Shown piece by piece: positions 50,101 to 61,994 of a stretch of 64,000 bases of DNA. The DNA is taken from contig NC_068972.1 in NCBI RefSeq assembly GCF_016808095.1, positions 10,472,001 to 10,536,000 of the forward strand. Reading direction: 5' to 3'. Each line of letters starts with the position of its first letter. Within the stretch, counting starts at the first letter, position 1. The notes beneath the pieces were generated by a model. It saw only the letters and a list, made by a program, of their open reading frames with translations, was not told where the DNA came from and made no database searches. A program made the position numbers and the translations under genes. The stretch is from Vigna angularis. Taxonomy: Eukaryota > Streptophyta > Magnoliopsida > Fabales > Fabaceae.

Positions 50101-53100
50101 GATACTTGATCTCATTCTTCAACTCCTTTATTGTATTATCCATCTCTTCAATCTGGAGCTTAAGATTTCTGCTGTCATTTTGCTTTATTGCTGAGGTTAG
50201 TAGTTGAATTTCATCCTTCAATGCATCAATCTCTTTGCGTGATGCTGACAACTCCATTTCCAGTTCTTTTTTATTCTTCGATTTCTTGTTTAAATGCTTT
50301 TGCAGTCTCTCCACATCAACCATCAACTTTGTAGCATTTTCTTCCCACATCTTTGCTTCACCATGAAGTAAATCAATGGTTACTTGTGCCACACCCAGAA
50401 GATCTTTAGATGAACCAACACTCCTTGTCAACGTCGTGTCGCTGGCATGTGAAACTTTCCCATGCTCTTCAATTTTACCTTGAACCGGTGTCCTCGAACT
50501 TGAGGTTACTGGAGATGAATGTATTGATCCGGAGGCATCATATAATGGATAGTGGATATTTTCAGAGTAAGTTGAATCTTGTCTCTCATTCATATTCTTC
50601 TTCAGTCCACTGACATTGCTTTGTTGGGGGAGCTTCCCGATCCAGAAGGACAAGGAGCTGCCAGTATCGTGATCTGAACATGTTGCCAGTGGACTTATTC
50701 TCTGTAACATCAGAAAGTGATTTTATCAATTTATTGTCTTAGAGGAAAACCAACTTGAACAAGAACTTATCAAAAGAGGAAAGAGGACAAAAATTACAAC
50801 GAAAATATACTTGTATATACTCTGGGAGTTATGGGAATAATTAGTATAGTTCTTTGCAAAGAAAAGATAGATCGGGAATGGTTTGCACAGGTGCATGTGA
50901 ATATGCTTTTACGAGTATCACGCTTAATGATTTCAAGCAACTAGTAGGTTTGCTTCATGTAAGTCGTAATCAGTAGAATCTAAATTCTTCCTCTTAAGTA
51001 CAACCCTGATTACTAGGTGTGTTTCAGATAATAAAGTGGAGACTAATTATTTCAAGGGAAAAGAGAAATCAATGAACACGAAGGAATTGCGTCACTGAAA
51101 TGATAGTACTTGATGACTCTTACCAAAATACAAGAGTTTTCATTTACCAGCTAAGTAGGAACATTGAACATTCCACTATTAACATGTACAATTGTTTGAC
51201 TAAAGACTGAAACACAGGACATTGGAAGGTATAAAAGGTTGATTACATGGAAGTTGATTAACTAAACAATCCACATACCTTACTGCTAAGTTCTCTTCGA
51301 TGATATGTATTTTCTTGATAGTCCCAATATGGAGATCCACTAGTCCTGCTGAATGTATTGTCAGATACATCAGATATGCTGTCTACATCATCAGAGCAAA
51401 CACTCATTTCTTCCACAAATGAATTTGCTCCCTTCCTGTGTAATCCCATAAGAATAATACATAAATATATTTTTTTATAAAAAGCAAACATAACTTAAAG
51501 CAGAATAGTTATTCTAAAAGCAGAAGACCTGTGTTTGCTTCTCGGGGTCAAACATTGAATTTTAACCTGAAGAAAAGAGAGAAGATAAGATTTTTGACAA
51601 CTGCACAAAAACTTAGATTTAAGAAAGGCAAACCAGCTTTTATCTAAAAGCTGAAATCATGATTTTCGACCACAACTGAAAACCTTCTACTGATTCTATT
51701 AATTTCTAGATGTATGAATTGCATCTTAGAATACCTATGATCTTGTTTTGTCATTGGGTGTTCAAATTCACCGGCAATTGAAATTAATATGCTTTTCTAA
51801 ACCACTGAATACGTTTTCAGAAATTTTGGGACTTGGAGGTGTTTCTACAAAAATTAAGGCATTTTCTTATCGAGTACTGTATTAAACTTCACTGGTAATT
51901 ATAAAAAAAGTATAAAAAATTGGACAAATTGACGATGTCCGTGTTCTACAGTAGTATGGGGGAGTAAAACTTACTGAAAACTGGTAATAGCCCAAGGTTA
52001 TTAACAAGTTTGTTGCATTTAATGATGTAATTGAAGAAAGAGAATTCTTACTTGTAAGATTGTCCCATGGGAACATTGTCTCAAAGGCAATGATGCAGTA
52101 CTCACATCTGGTCTAACGTAAGTTGCTAAATTAATGATAGCCTCCCCAAGAGTCCCAAATCTCGCAGATCCCTAACAGCCATTGAATTTCAGGTTCAGTA
52201 AGTTATACTGCACAATGTTTAGGGTGACCAAACACACTGCTGATTGGAATTTACCTTGGCACCAATAATGAATATGATTAGAGGTTAAATCTTATCATAT
52301 GTTTGTGTAAAATTGATTTATACCATATATTAAATAAACAAAATCAAATGTGAAGCATGGTAATGAATGTAACCAACAGACCATGGCAACAACAAGCTTA
52401 AGGAGGAAGCTTTCATTGTTTTGTAAAAGATCCTCAGAAATCCACATGGTACTTAGCATCGAATCTTCCCAATGACACTTAAGGAGGAAGCTTTCAAATG
52501 TGAAGCATGGTAATGAATGTAACCAACAGACCATGGCAACAACAAGCTTAAGGAGGAAGCTTTCATTGTTTTGTAAAAGATCCTCAGAAATCCACATGGT
52601 ACTTAGCATCGAATCTTCCCAATGACACTTAGCATCGAATCTTCCCAATAATGAATATGATTAGAGGTTAAATCTTATCATATGTTTGTGTAAAATTGAT
52701 TTATACCATATATTAAATAAACAAAATCAAATGTGAAGCATGGTAATGAATGTAACCAACAGACCATGGCAACAACAAGCTTAAGGAGGAAGCTTTCATT
52801 GTTTTGTAAAAGATCCTCAGAAATCCACATGGTACTTAGCATCGAATCTTCCCAATGACACTTCCCATTTTGTACTGATGCTTTGCCAGACTTGGCTATG
52901 GTTTCCCCTGTTTCTATGGAAATAATGGAAACAAAAAGATTGTTCCACCCTTTTTCTATCTGCAATATAATAATAATAATAGTAAGTAACCATGAACCTT
53001 TTTAATACTAAGAAGTAGAGTTAGAAAAAAAAACCTCCAGAGCGTGGAAATCATAGAATTTGAAATCTAATCTCTCCTGGAATTTATCTCTGCTATGCCT

Positions 53101-53605
53101 GCTCAAATTGCATGTTTTCTTTTTCCCTTTTCTCTCATAATAGGCTTCAACTCTGTCACATTGAACCAATTCACGTCACATAATTTGCTACAATAATGAG
53201 ATGTGCATAGTTTACAGATTAATAAGAAAGAAACATATAGATGAATTTGTTATTTTTTTTCTTTTTACGGAAATTCATATTCACGAGAACGATACCAACT
53301 ACACCGAGCCAAACTTATGTAAGAAATTGATATCATTTTCAACCCAAACATTAAAGAAAATGAGTTAATGGTCTTCTTGTTTAACTTTGTGAGACTAAAA
53401 CTAAAACTAAAACTTGATTTTCAGAATATGTTCTTCCTTGTACAATTGCTCATAGTATAACTAGCTATTCACATTAATAAAAAATAAATACGATTCATTT
53501 TGGGTTTTATTAGGATCATAAAGTTTAGAATAATGGTGGATGTGGTTATGAAGAACGTAGTGTATCTTAGGAATAGCAAAATAAATTTTACCTTGACACT
53601 GACAT
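47104..53605 (-). CDS. NT-C2 domain and long coiled-coil protein, 1383 aa
   Basis: Eight coding exons fit with consistent phases: 53605-53592, 53152-53035, 52959-52765, 52171-52052, 51566-51529, 51435-51279, 50701-47203 and 47114-47104, totalling 1384 codons with stop. The start (ATGTCAGTGTCAAG, then splice) gives MSVSRVEAYYERKGKKK. An NT-C2 (EEIG1/EHBP1-type) membrane-associated domain covers about residues 20-162, with WNNLFVSIIS, KCHWEDSML, KLVVAM|GSARFGTLGEA and INLATYVRP landmarks. A serine-rich linker (DDVDSISDVSDNTFSRTSGS) follows. From about residue 320 the protein is almost continuous heptad coiled coil, encoded in one 3.5-kb exon. This is the architecture of plant myosin-heavy-chain-like NT-C2 proteins, thought to tether membranes or cytoskeleton; the exact role is not known to me. 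The last 11-nt exon is the least certain. Confidence 0.9.
52264..52862. repeat. Partial triplication of exon 3 and its intron edge in the NT-C2 gene
   Basis: The block starting AATAATGAATATGATTAGAGG at 52264 is repeated at 52647, an offset of 383 bp. A shorter copy begins within it (AAATGTGAAGCATGG at 52346, 52496 and 52729). Each copy includes the 3' half of exon 3 with its GT donor, but only the copy ending at 52959 has the exon's acceptor. The duplicated pieces lie in the intron downstream of the true exon 3. Copies are almost identical, so the event is recent. Confidence 0.93.
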
Positions 53606-53691
53606 GGGCCTTCCACTTGTATATGCAGTGCAGAGAGTAGTAAAGTGTGATAATAGCAGGGGTATGTAAATTGTGGAAAAGAACAAGAAGG

Positions 53692-53700
53692 TTTATATAC
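53692..53700 (-). promoter_or_regulatory. Probable TATA box of the NT-C2 gene
   Basis: GTATATAAAC on the minus strand lies about 90 bp upstream of the proposed ATG at 53605, leaving room for a short leader. Confidence 0.6.
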
Positions 53701-55564
53701 ATATGTGCTAACTAACCCCATTCTTAGACGGCAAGAACTTTAAAAAGCACTTTTGGAAAAAGTTGATTGAATAATGAAATGGGGAAGGGAAGTAAGCACT
53801 TATGATTTGTGATTTCTTGCGGTCCAATGGTAAGTTTTGGTTTCGTCATTTTCATTACTTAAAAAAAAAAACAGTACTAAAAATATTAGATCGATTAAAA
53901 ATTAAATTAATTTAAAATGTATATGAATGTAGAGTACAAATTAGATTTAAGATTAAATTAAGCTTAAAATTTATTTTTTAATATAAGTTAGAGTCAATCT
54001 TAAGATTTGTATTAATTAAATATATCATTTCATCTAATCTAATGTAGGACGACCCATTAGTATTACATTTTTTTTACAGTAAAAAGTCAAAAGAATTGTG
54101 TTTCGTAAACGATTTTAAACCTCTTTTGTAAGGACAAAGTATTTAACAAAATATTGAGCGTGACTAACTTATTTTATTCCGAGTTTGAAAGTCTTACAAC
54201 CATGGTTTAAGCGTATTAGACAGCTTTTTTTTTTTATATTTAAATTATGGTTTCAAGCTTTCCAAACACAAAACGACGTGAATTTATTTTATTTTATCTT
54301 TTAAATTATGGGTGTTGAAAAATGAAGCATTGAATTGTATTGAAATAGTTGATCGATGACAAACGTGATTCACAAAGGAAATTGAGCTAAAATTAACGAG
54401 TTGAGTTTTCCCACAAAAATTAGTCATCAATATAAAAAATCGCACCTATAACACATTATATCCATAATTTTGAATATAAATTGGTAGATAAGAAGATTAC
54501 TGGAGATCAATGTTGTATCTTTCGTACCATTGAAGAGATATTAACAAGGATAAGCCAAAATAAGTTTTTCATCACAACCTTCTTGTTAATAATAGGAATA
54601 TGAGATTGTGAATGTTTTAATTTAGAGAATATAGTATATTCTATTTGAAAGTCTAGGTTATTGATTTAAATAATCCATTATAATTTTTTTTTAGATTAAA
54701 TTTATTTTTAAAAATATTATTCTAATTTTAATTGTCCTGAAAGATAATTGAAAGTAATCAAATTAAACAAAGTAAAACATTCTTGAACGCAAATAATCAT
54801 ATAATATATATAAAAATATAAATAAATTTATTGTTTTTATATGATATTATTATATTTAATTTTTCTTATAAATCACTAAGTAGTGAAAATATATTATTTA
54901 ATAAATTATAATTAGTATAAAATTCCATGCTTGTATATATTATTGAAACACACATTAAAAAAATATTGTTTTATTTTTGTTTTATAAATTATTTAAAAAA
55001 TAATCGAATATGTATTCACGTAACATATAAATAATTTTGTAGATAGTTATAAGGAGAATAGCTTTCCTAGAAAAAATAAAATCCATAATAATTCTGCTGA
55101 TATACAACATCCGTAGCAAAGGTTTTACAAGTAAGGCCACAGGTAAATGAGCAAGTAATTTTTACGGAAAATATTGGTGAATGTGCCCGAAAATTTCACA
55201 AATAATTTTTGAAGCAGAAAAATGTAAAAATCAAATACTTTTCTTATTTTGTAAATAACACATGACTCTATAGTTTTAAATTTAATTATTATTGTTTTAT
55301 TATAATAACATTTAGTTTACACAATATTAAAAAATTATTTAAGTTAATGACTTTTGTATATAAAAGAAAAATAATATATTAAATTTAAATTGGGTAAGTT
55401 AACTGATTTTTCACAACAAAAGCTAAACATTTATTGCAACATATTATTTCTATTAGACATCTGGTATATCAGATATAGCAAATGCAATCCTATTTTATAT
55501 ATGAGAAGCAGGAGAGTCTTTTTTATTGTTGAAATGAAGTGACGAAGATGAAGAAGAATAAATC
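53701..55564. other. AT-rich intergenic DNA
   Basis: Upstream region of the NT-C2 gene followed by the 3' flank of the next gene. No open frame, RNA gene or repeat of note. Confidence 0.6.
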
Positions 55565-56250
55565 TTAAGATGCAGCAGAAGAAGAACCACTGATCTTTAA
55601 AGTCTGTATTTGTTCTTTAATCTCATCTAACTCATTTCTCATTATCATTTTCTGTTCTTGGAGTGATTTGTTTAATGCTTCAATTTGACTTCTTAAAGCA
55701 TCCACATCCTTTGACCTTCCAAAAATCTTTGCCAGTGGAAACAAATATAGAACACCAAGACCAAAACTCCTTCTTTTGTTCACATTTATGGTTGAATCTA
55801 CCCTTGTACTTAAATCAGATGGAACATCATTTCCAGACAATTGATTATCAACTTCGTTCTCTTCTGATATGGACTGGTATCAGAAATAGTGGAGAATAGT
55901 CAAATTTGGAATAAAAGGTTTACATGCAATACAACAAGATGAAAATGTATATATCCAGAAGCACCAAGAAAAGTTCACAGAGCTAAAGCAAAAACCAGTA
56001 ATTATGACTTGTTTGATTGAATTACTATGTAATTAAACTTAAAAACATTTCTTAATTACCTTAATTTCTTCAGTGGACTTTCGAACAAGATACTTTAAAA
56101 CTCCTTAAAAAAAAAGCAGCATGTCAGTTTGAGAAATCCTAAATAGACAACAAGATGTAGCACAATGAAACAAAACATTTGTTCACCTTTTCGTAGTCTT
56201 GACTTGGGTTTGCTGCTATGGCTTGAAAGTTTTAACTGCTCCTTCTTCCT
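55565..56250 (-). CDS. Small coiled-coil protein, N-terminus not found
   Basis: Three exons join in phase: 56250-56187, 56103-56060 and 55873-55565, giving 138 residues to the stop. The product reads RKKEQLKLSSHSSKPKSRLRKGVLKYLVRKSTEEIK, then an acidic linker, a hydrophobic patch RRSFGLGVLYLFPLAKIFG, and a C-terminal coiled coil (ALRSQIEALNKSLQEQ, ELDEIKEQIQTLK). The first exon found has no ATG and a stop lies just upstream of its acceptor, so a further 5' exon must exist or the gene is broken. A MULE (56599-58185) is inserted about 350 bp upstream and may separate the missing exon or promoter. I do not recognise the family; clean splice phases support a real gene. Confidence 0.7.
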
Positions 56251-56954
56251 CTGAAAGCTTTATTTGCTCACGAAATATTGAAACCAACAAAAACATATCC
56301 ACCATCAATTTTGAACACTCCCGTAAACAATAACAATCTAGAAACTCTCTAATTTTAACTTCATTGCTCCGACACACACAAAAAACAAATATATAATTTC
56401 ACACACACGTACGTGTTGTCCAATCATCTACATTTTTAGGGCAATGGACAGTAATGATGATTGGAAATGGAATTGATAAGCATGTACCAAATTAGGGCTT
56501 AATTACAGGATTTAAAAAGAAGTATTCAATTTTTTATGCAGATTAAAATCTGCTAAAAAATGCTAATGAGAAAAAGATGATGCATGCATTTGTAGTAAGA
56601 GTGATTCTTCCTGCACCTCACTCAGTTCATCCTGCACCCCTAAATTTACCTGTTTGTCCTCCATTTAATAAAAAGTCAAAACGGTAATTAATGAATTTAA
56701 TTTTTTTAACCCCAATTATTTTCCTAACTCCCAACCACAAAAATATTTGTTGGTTATAAACCCTGAGGTGCCCTGTTCTTCGTTTTGCACTGTAGCACTT
56801 CACTGGTTTACTGTATTGTGTATTGAATTGGATTGAGTTATGGTTAAAATTCTCGGTCGGGGTGGTAATAGTGCTGTTGGAAGATTTGGAGATATACTGT
56901 GACTGCAGGAGGAAGAGGAAGAAGACACTGTGAGATCCGGCGAAGAACACAGGT

Positions 56955-57045
56955 ACGCAACCGCACTTCGAGGTGCGGAAAGACCCAGCCGCACTTTGAA
57001 GTGCGTTTTCTATTTTGAGGGCCGCACTTTGAAGTGCGGTTATGT
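56955..57045. repeat. CCGCACTTCGAAGTGCGG palindromes, left cluster
   Basis: Three palindromes of the form GCCGCACTTYGARGTGCGG lie within 90 bp, inside the MULE at 56599. Confidence 0.88.
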
Positions 57046-57739
57046 GTTTTTTTTTATTTGCATGCTTATTTTATTTTGTTTAATCTTTTTTTTTTATTTG
57101 ATGCATTTTTTTTATTTATAGTTATATTACTACATTATTAATTATTTATAGTTATAGTTATATTTATAGTTATATTACTACAATTGTATTATTAACATAT
57201 TATATACAAAAAAATAATTAATAATGTAATAAAAAATATTCAAACAAATAAAAAATAATATAAAAATTAAAAAAAATTACATATATAATAATTAAATTAT
57301 TACAAATAAATTCAAAATAATAATTATTATTTATTTCAATAAAAAATTTAATTATTATTTCAATTTAAAAAATTAAAAAAGTTAAATAAAATTAAATACA
57401 TTATTATTATTAGTATCTACTGGTTCACATTAGTATCTAGTGGCTATATAGTGTCAATAAACCATTTTACATTAGTATCTACTAGTATAAAAAAACAATT
57501 TTACATTAGTATCTACTCATATAAAAAAACCATTTTACAGTAGATATAGTGTCAATAAAAATTGAAAAAAAAATCATAACATCAAAAGATTTCAACCACA
57601 CATTCAATTCAAATAAACAAACTAGTGTCAAAAGCCTATTATTCTCTAAACTGGATATTAGATCACATACATATCAGATCACATACATATAGAGATATTT
57701 AATTAAAAAAACTAAGTTTCAAAACGAAGGTTCAAAACG

Positions 57740-57885
57740 ACATTTAAAAAACGCAAAACGCAGTTCTTCTTTGCCGCACATCGAAACGCGACGCTGTGTA
57801 TGTGTGCCGCAGATCGAACTGCGGTTCGTGCTTGCCGCAGTTCGAAATGCGTTTATCCTTGCCGCATATCGAAATGCGGTTCTGA
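57740..57885. repeat. CCGCAnnTCGAAnTGCGG palindromes, right cluster
   Basis: About four related palindromes, such as GCCGCAGATCGAACTGCGG and GCCGCATATCGAAATGCGG, mirror the left cluster of the same element. Confidence 0.88.
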
Positions 57886-58194
57886 TCCGTGCACCTCCAA
57901 CGAGCTCCGAACACGACCCAGCAACCGAACCAACCACATATTACAACAAACAAATATAGTAGATGCAAGCTACTAACCTGGACGCCAGCTCAGATCTGTG
58001 AGGAAAACGGAGGAACGCAAGCAGTTTGGGATGGCAGAGACAACACAGAGAGAAAAAGAGGGAGGAAGGAGGGGGTGTAGGTTAGGGTTTCATTGTGTGA
58101 GATGCGGCAGGAAGAAGGGGAGTTAAAATTTAATTTTTTTTTGGAGGTGCAGGACGAGGGTGGTGAGGTGCAGGGAGAATGACTCTTGTAGTAA

Positions 58195-59110
58195 TATAGT
58201 GGAGAAGACACTCACTAGGCAATAAAACAAAGGCTATTATTATGAAGAATACGTTTGTTGACTTCGTCGTTTGAACTGGTCACTGCCTCTTGTCTTTGGG
58301 TTAATGCTCCCATTTTTTTTTCCTTTCTATTATTTGTATTTTTTTTTAATCCAAGAATGTTGAGTCCAAGGCTTCTTTTTATATATATAGAGGAATCTTG
58401 GAGGGTAACAAAACCTTAGGTAAATTTCGTGATTGTTTGTCCTTGGCTTGTGGTGGGTGGGAATTGGCATAAGGTATTATATACTAAGTTTTTCTAAGAA
58501 TTTAATCAAACAGTTCTTATTATAACCTAAAAATGCATCAATAATTTAAAAATGTTGTAAAACTGACTATATTATAATCCCTTTTCAGTTGTTCATGTAA
58601 TTGGCGAAATTGCTAAAATGGATTATTGGATGACATTCGTCTATTTTGTTTTTGTATACACATTTGAAGGGATTAAGCATGGAAAGGCACCTCACAAATT
58701 ATGAATACAACCATCATTTAAAGTATATGTGAGGAAGTTTTGGTATAAGTAAATTTAATCTTAAAAAAATTAGATACTTTTATTTTTTTTTCAACTTAAT
58801 TATACGTAAGAAATGAGATTTTATTATAGATAAGATTTTAGATAGATAAATAATACAAAGTTTAGAAATAAGGTATGGGCATTTCATTCATTGTTTCATC
58901 ATAATTTTTTTTTAATTTTTTATTTGAATTTTTTTAAAATATAATATATCATTAAGATATTGTTGAGTTGATATAATACAAATCTAAAAAGATAATAATA
59001 AATTTTTAAGCAAAATTAACTTACTAATGAACGTGCAATTTTATATATTTATACCTATGATTTATGTGACGAGTATATGTTTGATAGTGATGATGATAAA
59101 TTACACGTAT

Positions 59111-59161
<51 letters not shown>

Positions 59162-60216
59162 GTGATGTATATTATATGTGATATATGTATAATATTTTGT
59201 TCTCATGATATAATTATTTGAGTGTGTATTATTTGATATCTTTTATATTTTCTTTCACATTTTCTAAGGAAATAATAATAATTTTTTTATTAAAATGTAT
59301 TTACATTGTTCTCTATTTCATTTTTCTTCATAATTTTTCATTTAAACAAGTTACATCTTTCTACAGGCATACTTACCCTATATGCTATTTGTGGCTAACA
59401 ATAAATGAATTTTAATTAGTGTAAATATGTATTTAAGATAGTATTATGACAAGGTTACAATTATTATACTGATATAAGTTTAGGGTTTAAGAATTATGTC
59501 TAAATAATATAAGTTAATAAGATATTTTTGTGTCTTCTTACTAATGAAGAAAAGAACTAGCAGGAATCATAATAAGATATTTTATATTAGTTTAAAAGTT
59601 AGTCTTTAAGTGAATTTTAATTAACAATTAATATAAAAAATATAAAAAAGTACTCAAAGTGTGATTTTGAATGTGTAACCATTTTAAAATGGTGTTGGCT
59701 CTTGGTGCTTCCAATTCCAAATTTCTGATAACTGGGATTTGGAAGACTATATAGTAAACAAAATCTCTTGGGAGATAATAAAAGTTGTTGGGTGCAATTT
59801 GATATTTGGTTGGCTCCTCATGCTTCCAATGCTAATAACTGTGATTTGGATTACTTTAAACAACCATGCAAAGAAATTAGGTCTCATTTTAAAACAATTA
59901 TAATAACTCATTTTGGCAATTAAAGTCATTAATAAAAAAAAAATCATTACCACCCATTCCCATATTTATTAAGTTAATCAGCACAAATTCAAGAATAGCG
60001 AATGAATATAAAAATATCCCTTAGCTGCTTTTCAGATATTATATATTTGATTTTTTTTTATATTTGTATTATTTTTAACATTTAAGATAACATTAGTTAA
60101 GGTTTTAACCCAACAAACCACCTTATGATCGTGCTTGTCAATTAACTGGTTCAGAATGGGTCAAGCGGAAGAATTCACCCATCTTTTTCTTTTAATATTA
60201 TTAATATCCAACACTA

Positions 60217-60286
<70 letters not shown>

Positions 60287-60786
60287 TTCATTTTTATTTA
60301 ATATATGATACTTTAATTTAAAATTTCATATAATTAAATCTTTTTAAAAATATTTAATATTGAAAAAATAAAAATATATTCTTTTAATATTAAATATTTG
60401 ATAATATTATATTTTTTAACTGTAATTTTATTTTTTAAAATTAATTAATTGATGTTAAAATAATAATAAAAAGTACAAAAACATCTATTAGTATATTTCT
60501 TATTTCTATGAGATTGAAGACTAGATTATACCTATTAAATACGAGAATAAGAATGAAAATGAATTTTTATTTTAACAACATAAAGGAAAAAGGAAATTTT
60601 ACTCGTTATCATTCCTAAATACTCACTCATAAGACTCTAAATTTGAAGTGATTAATCTCAATAGGTGAAAACTCTTTCTAATTGGACAATTTTGAAGTAA
60701 TACGTAAGGTGGATGAAAATATGAAGGGGCTTCTGCATGCAAGTGTTTTCTTCTTGCAACTCCAATTTTTTTTTTAAATGGCTAAA
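58195..60786. other. AT-rich intergenic DNA
   Basis: (TA)n tracts at about 59116-59156 and 60219-60281. The segment 59695-59890 holds a loosely repeated CTTGGTGCTTCCAATTCC / CTCATGCTTCCAATGC pair with GATTTGGA, a diverged duplication of about 120 bp. No gene was supported. Confidence 0.6.
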
Positions 60787-60795
60787 ATATTGTTT

Positions 60796-61985
60796 GGGTG
60801 TTGCTAGCTCCACCACCACTATTTCTTCCTCCACCTTCCCAACCTTCCGCAAAAAAAATTTAATTATAAAAATAACTTTTTATACTATTAACCCTATTTA
60901 TTTACTTTAAACTCAAACCTTATATCTTTTTATCCATTTTTACTTTTCACTCAGTCCCACCTTCCAACTCTCCTTCTCTCTTTTTTCAGATTCTCACCCC
61001 CAAACTCCACCACATTCGTTTGTTTTAATTACAAAATATTAATATAATAAAATTATATATTTCATATAATTAAACTAATAAATAATTTTTTATATAATTA
61101 TAAAATTGTTAAAGAATACAAAAACCATATATAAAAAATATATATTATACAAAAACATTAAAACAAAAAACAAATTATATATAACTACAAAATACAAAAA
61201 AATATAAATATAAACTAATAACAATAAAGATATTCAAAAACACATTATTAAAATACATCAAAAATATATTCAAAAATAATACATCAAAACATATAAATTA
61301 CATTATTAAAATATCTCCAAAATTAATATAAAAAAAAAACTAATAAAAATAAACTGAAAAATAAACATGTAACTATAAACGGATGTGAGCATCCGTCAAT
61401 GGATGTCATCATTCGTTTAAGGCAAAACAGATGTCAATATCCGTTTAAGACAAAACAGATGTCAATATCCGTTTAAGACAAAACGGATATCGACATCTGT
61501 TTTCCCATAAACGGATGTTAACATCCGTTGAGGGATGCTCACATCCGTTTAAAGATTATACGTTTATTTTTTTAGGGTTTATTACGCACCTTCACAATGA
61601 ATCCTTCAAGCACCACCACACATCGATCTTGGCACGGTTGATCAATGACTTCCACCACCACTTGCAATCTCTCACTAAGCACACCAGCTAATGAAAGTCC
61701 ACCACGTTCTAAGACCACAATTCTATCACAATTAAAGAATGAGAGAAAGAAGTGGAACGTGAAAAAGAGGAAGAAGAACACAATGAAACAATGAGGGAAC
61801 GAACAATAAAGAGGAATAAGAGTTGTCGCTACATACATGTAGATGATTGAAGTGGGTAGAGGTTAAAAATTATTAACCATAAAATTTTACTAAGAGCAAA
61901 ATAGGAATGAAAAAATAAAAAGAGGAGTAAAACAAAAATGAGGTAGTGGAGGGAGCAAGGGATGGTGGTGGAGGGAGCAACACCC
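60796..61985. mobile_element. Non-autonomous MULE with perfect 9-bp target duplication
   Basis: The left end GGGTGTTGCTAGCTCCACCACC inverts against the right end GGTGGTGGAGGGAGCAACACCC. The flanks ATATTGTTT (60787-60795 and 61986-61994) are identical. The interior carries seven or so ACGGATG...CATCCGT palindromes and no transposase. An 88-codon antisense frame (61838-61572) shares short motifs with the interior of 6917-7812, so both are copies of one family. Confidence 0.92.
61378..61560. repeat. Array of ACGGATGTnnACATCCGT palindromes
   Basis: Repeated half-sites ACGGATGT and ACATCCGT separated by TTTAAGACAAA-type spacers; one spacer unit is directly duplicated. It is the same motif as at 7251-7345. 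Confidence 0.9.
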
Positions 61986-61994
61986 ATATTGTTT

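Larger units (their letters stand above)
56599..58185. mobile_element. Non-autonomous MULE with perfect 9-bp target duplication
   Basis: The left end GAGTGATTCTTCCTGCACC and the inverse of the right end GAGTCATTCTCCCTGCACC match for about 45 bp, including a second TCCTGCACC block. The flanks are identical: TTGTAGTAA at 56590-56598 and 58186-58194. The inside has CpG palindrome clusters near both ends and a very AT-rich middle (57110-57560). No transposase is encoded; short open frames (e.g. 56627-56950, 57719-57968) are not convincing. Confidence 0.93.

Noticed and set aside
52295..52648. 117-codon frame with duplicated CHWEDSML motif
   Set aside because: It is made of intron-located partial copies of exon 3 read through their donors into intron sequence.
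53461..53721. 86-codon antisense frame starting MGLVSTYVYK
   Set aside because: It overlaps the probable TATA box and leader of the NT-C2 gene and reads through a splice donor.
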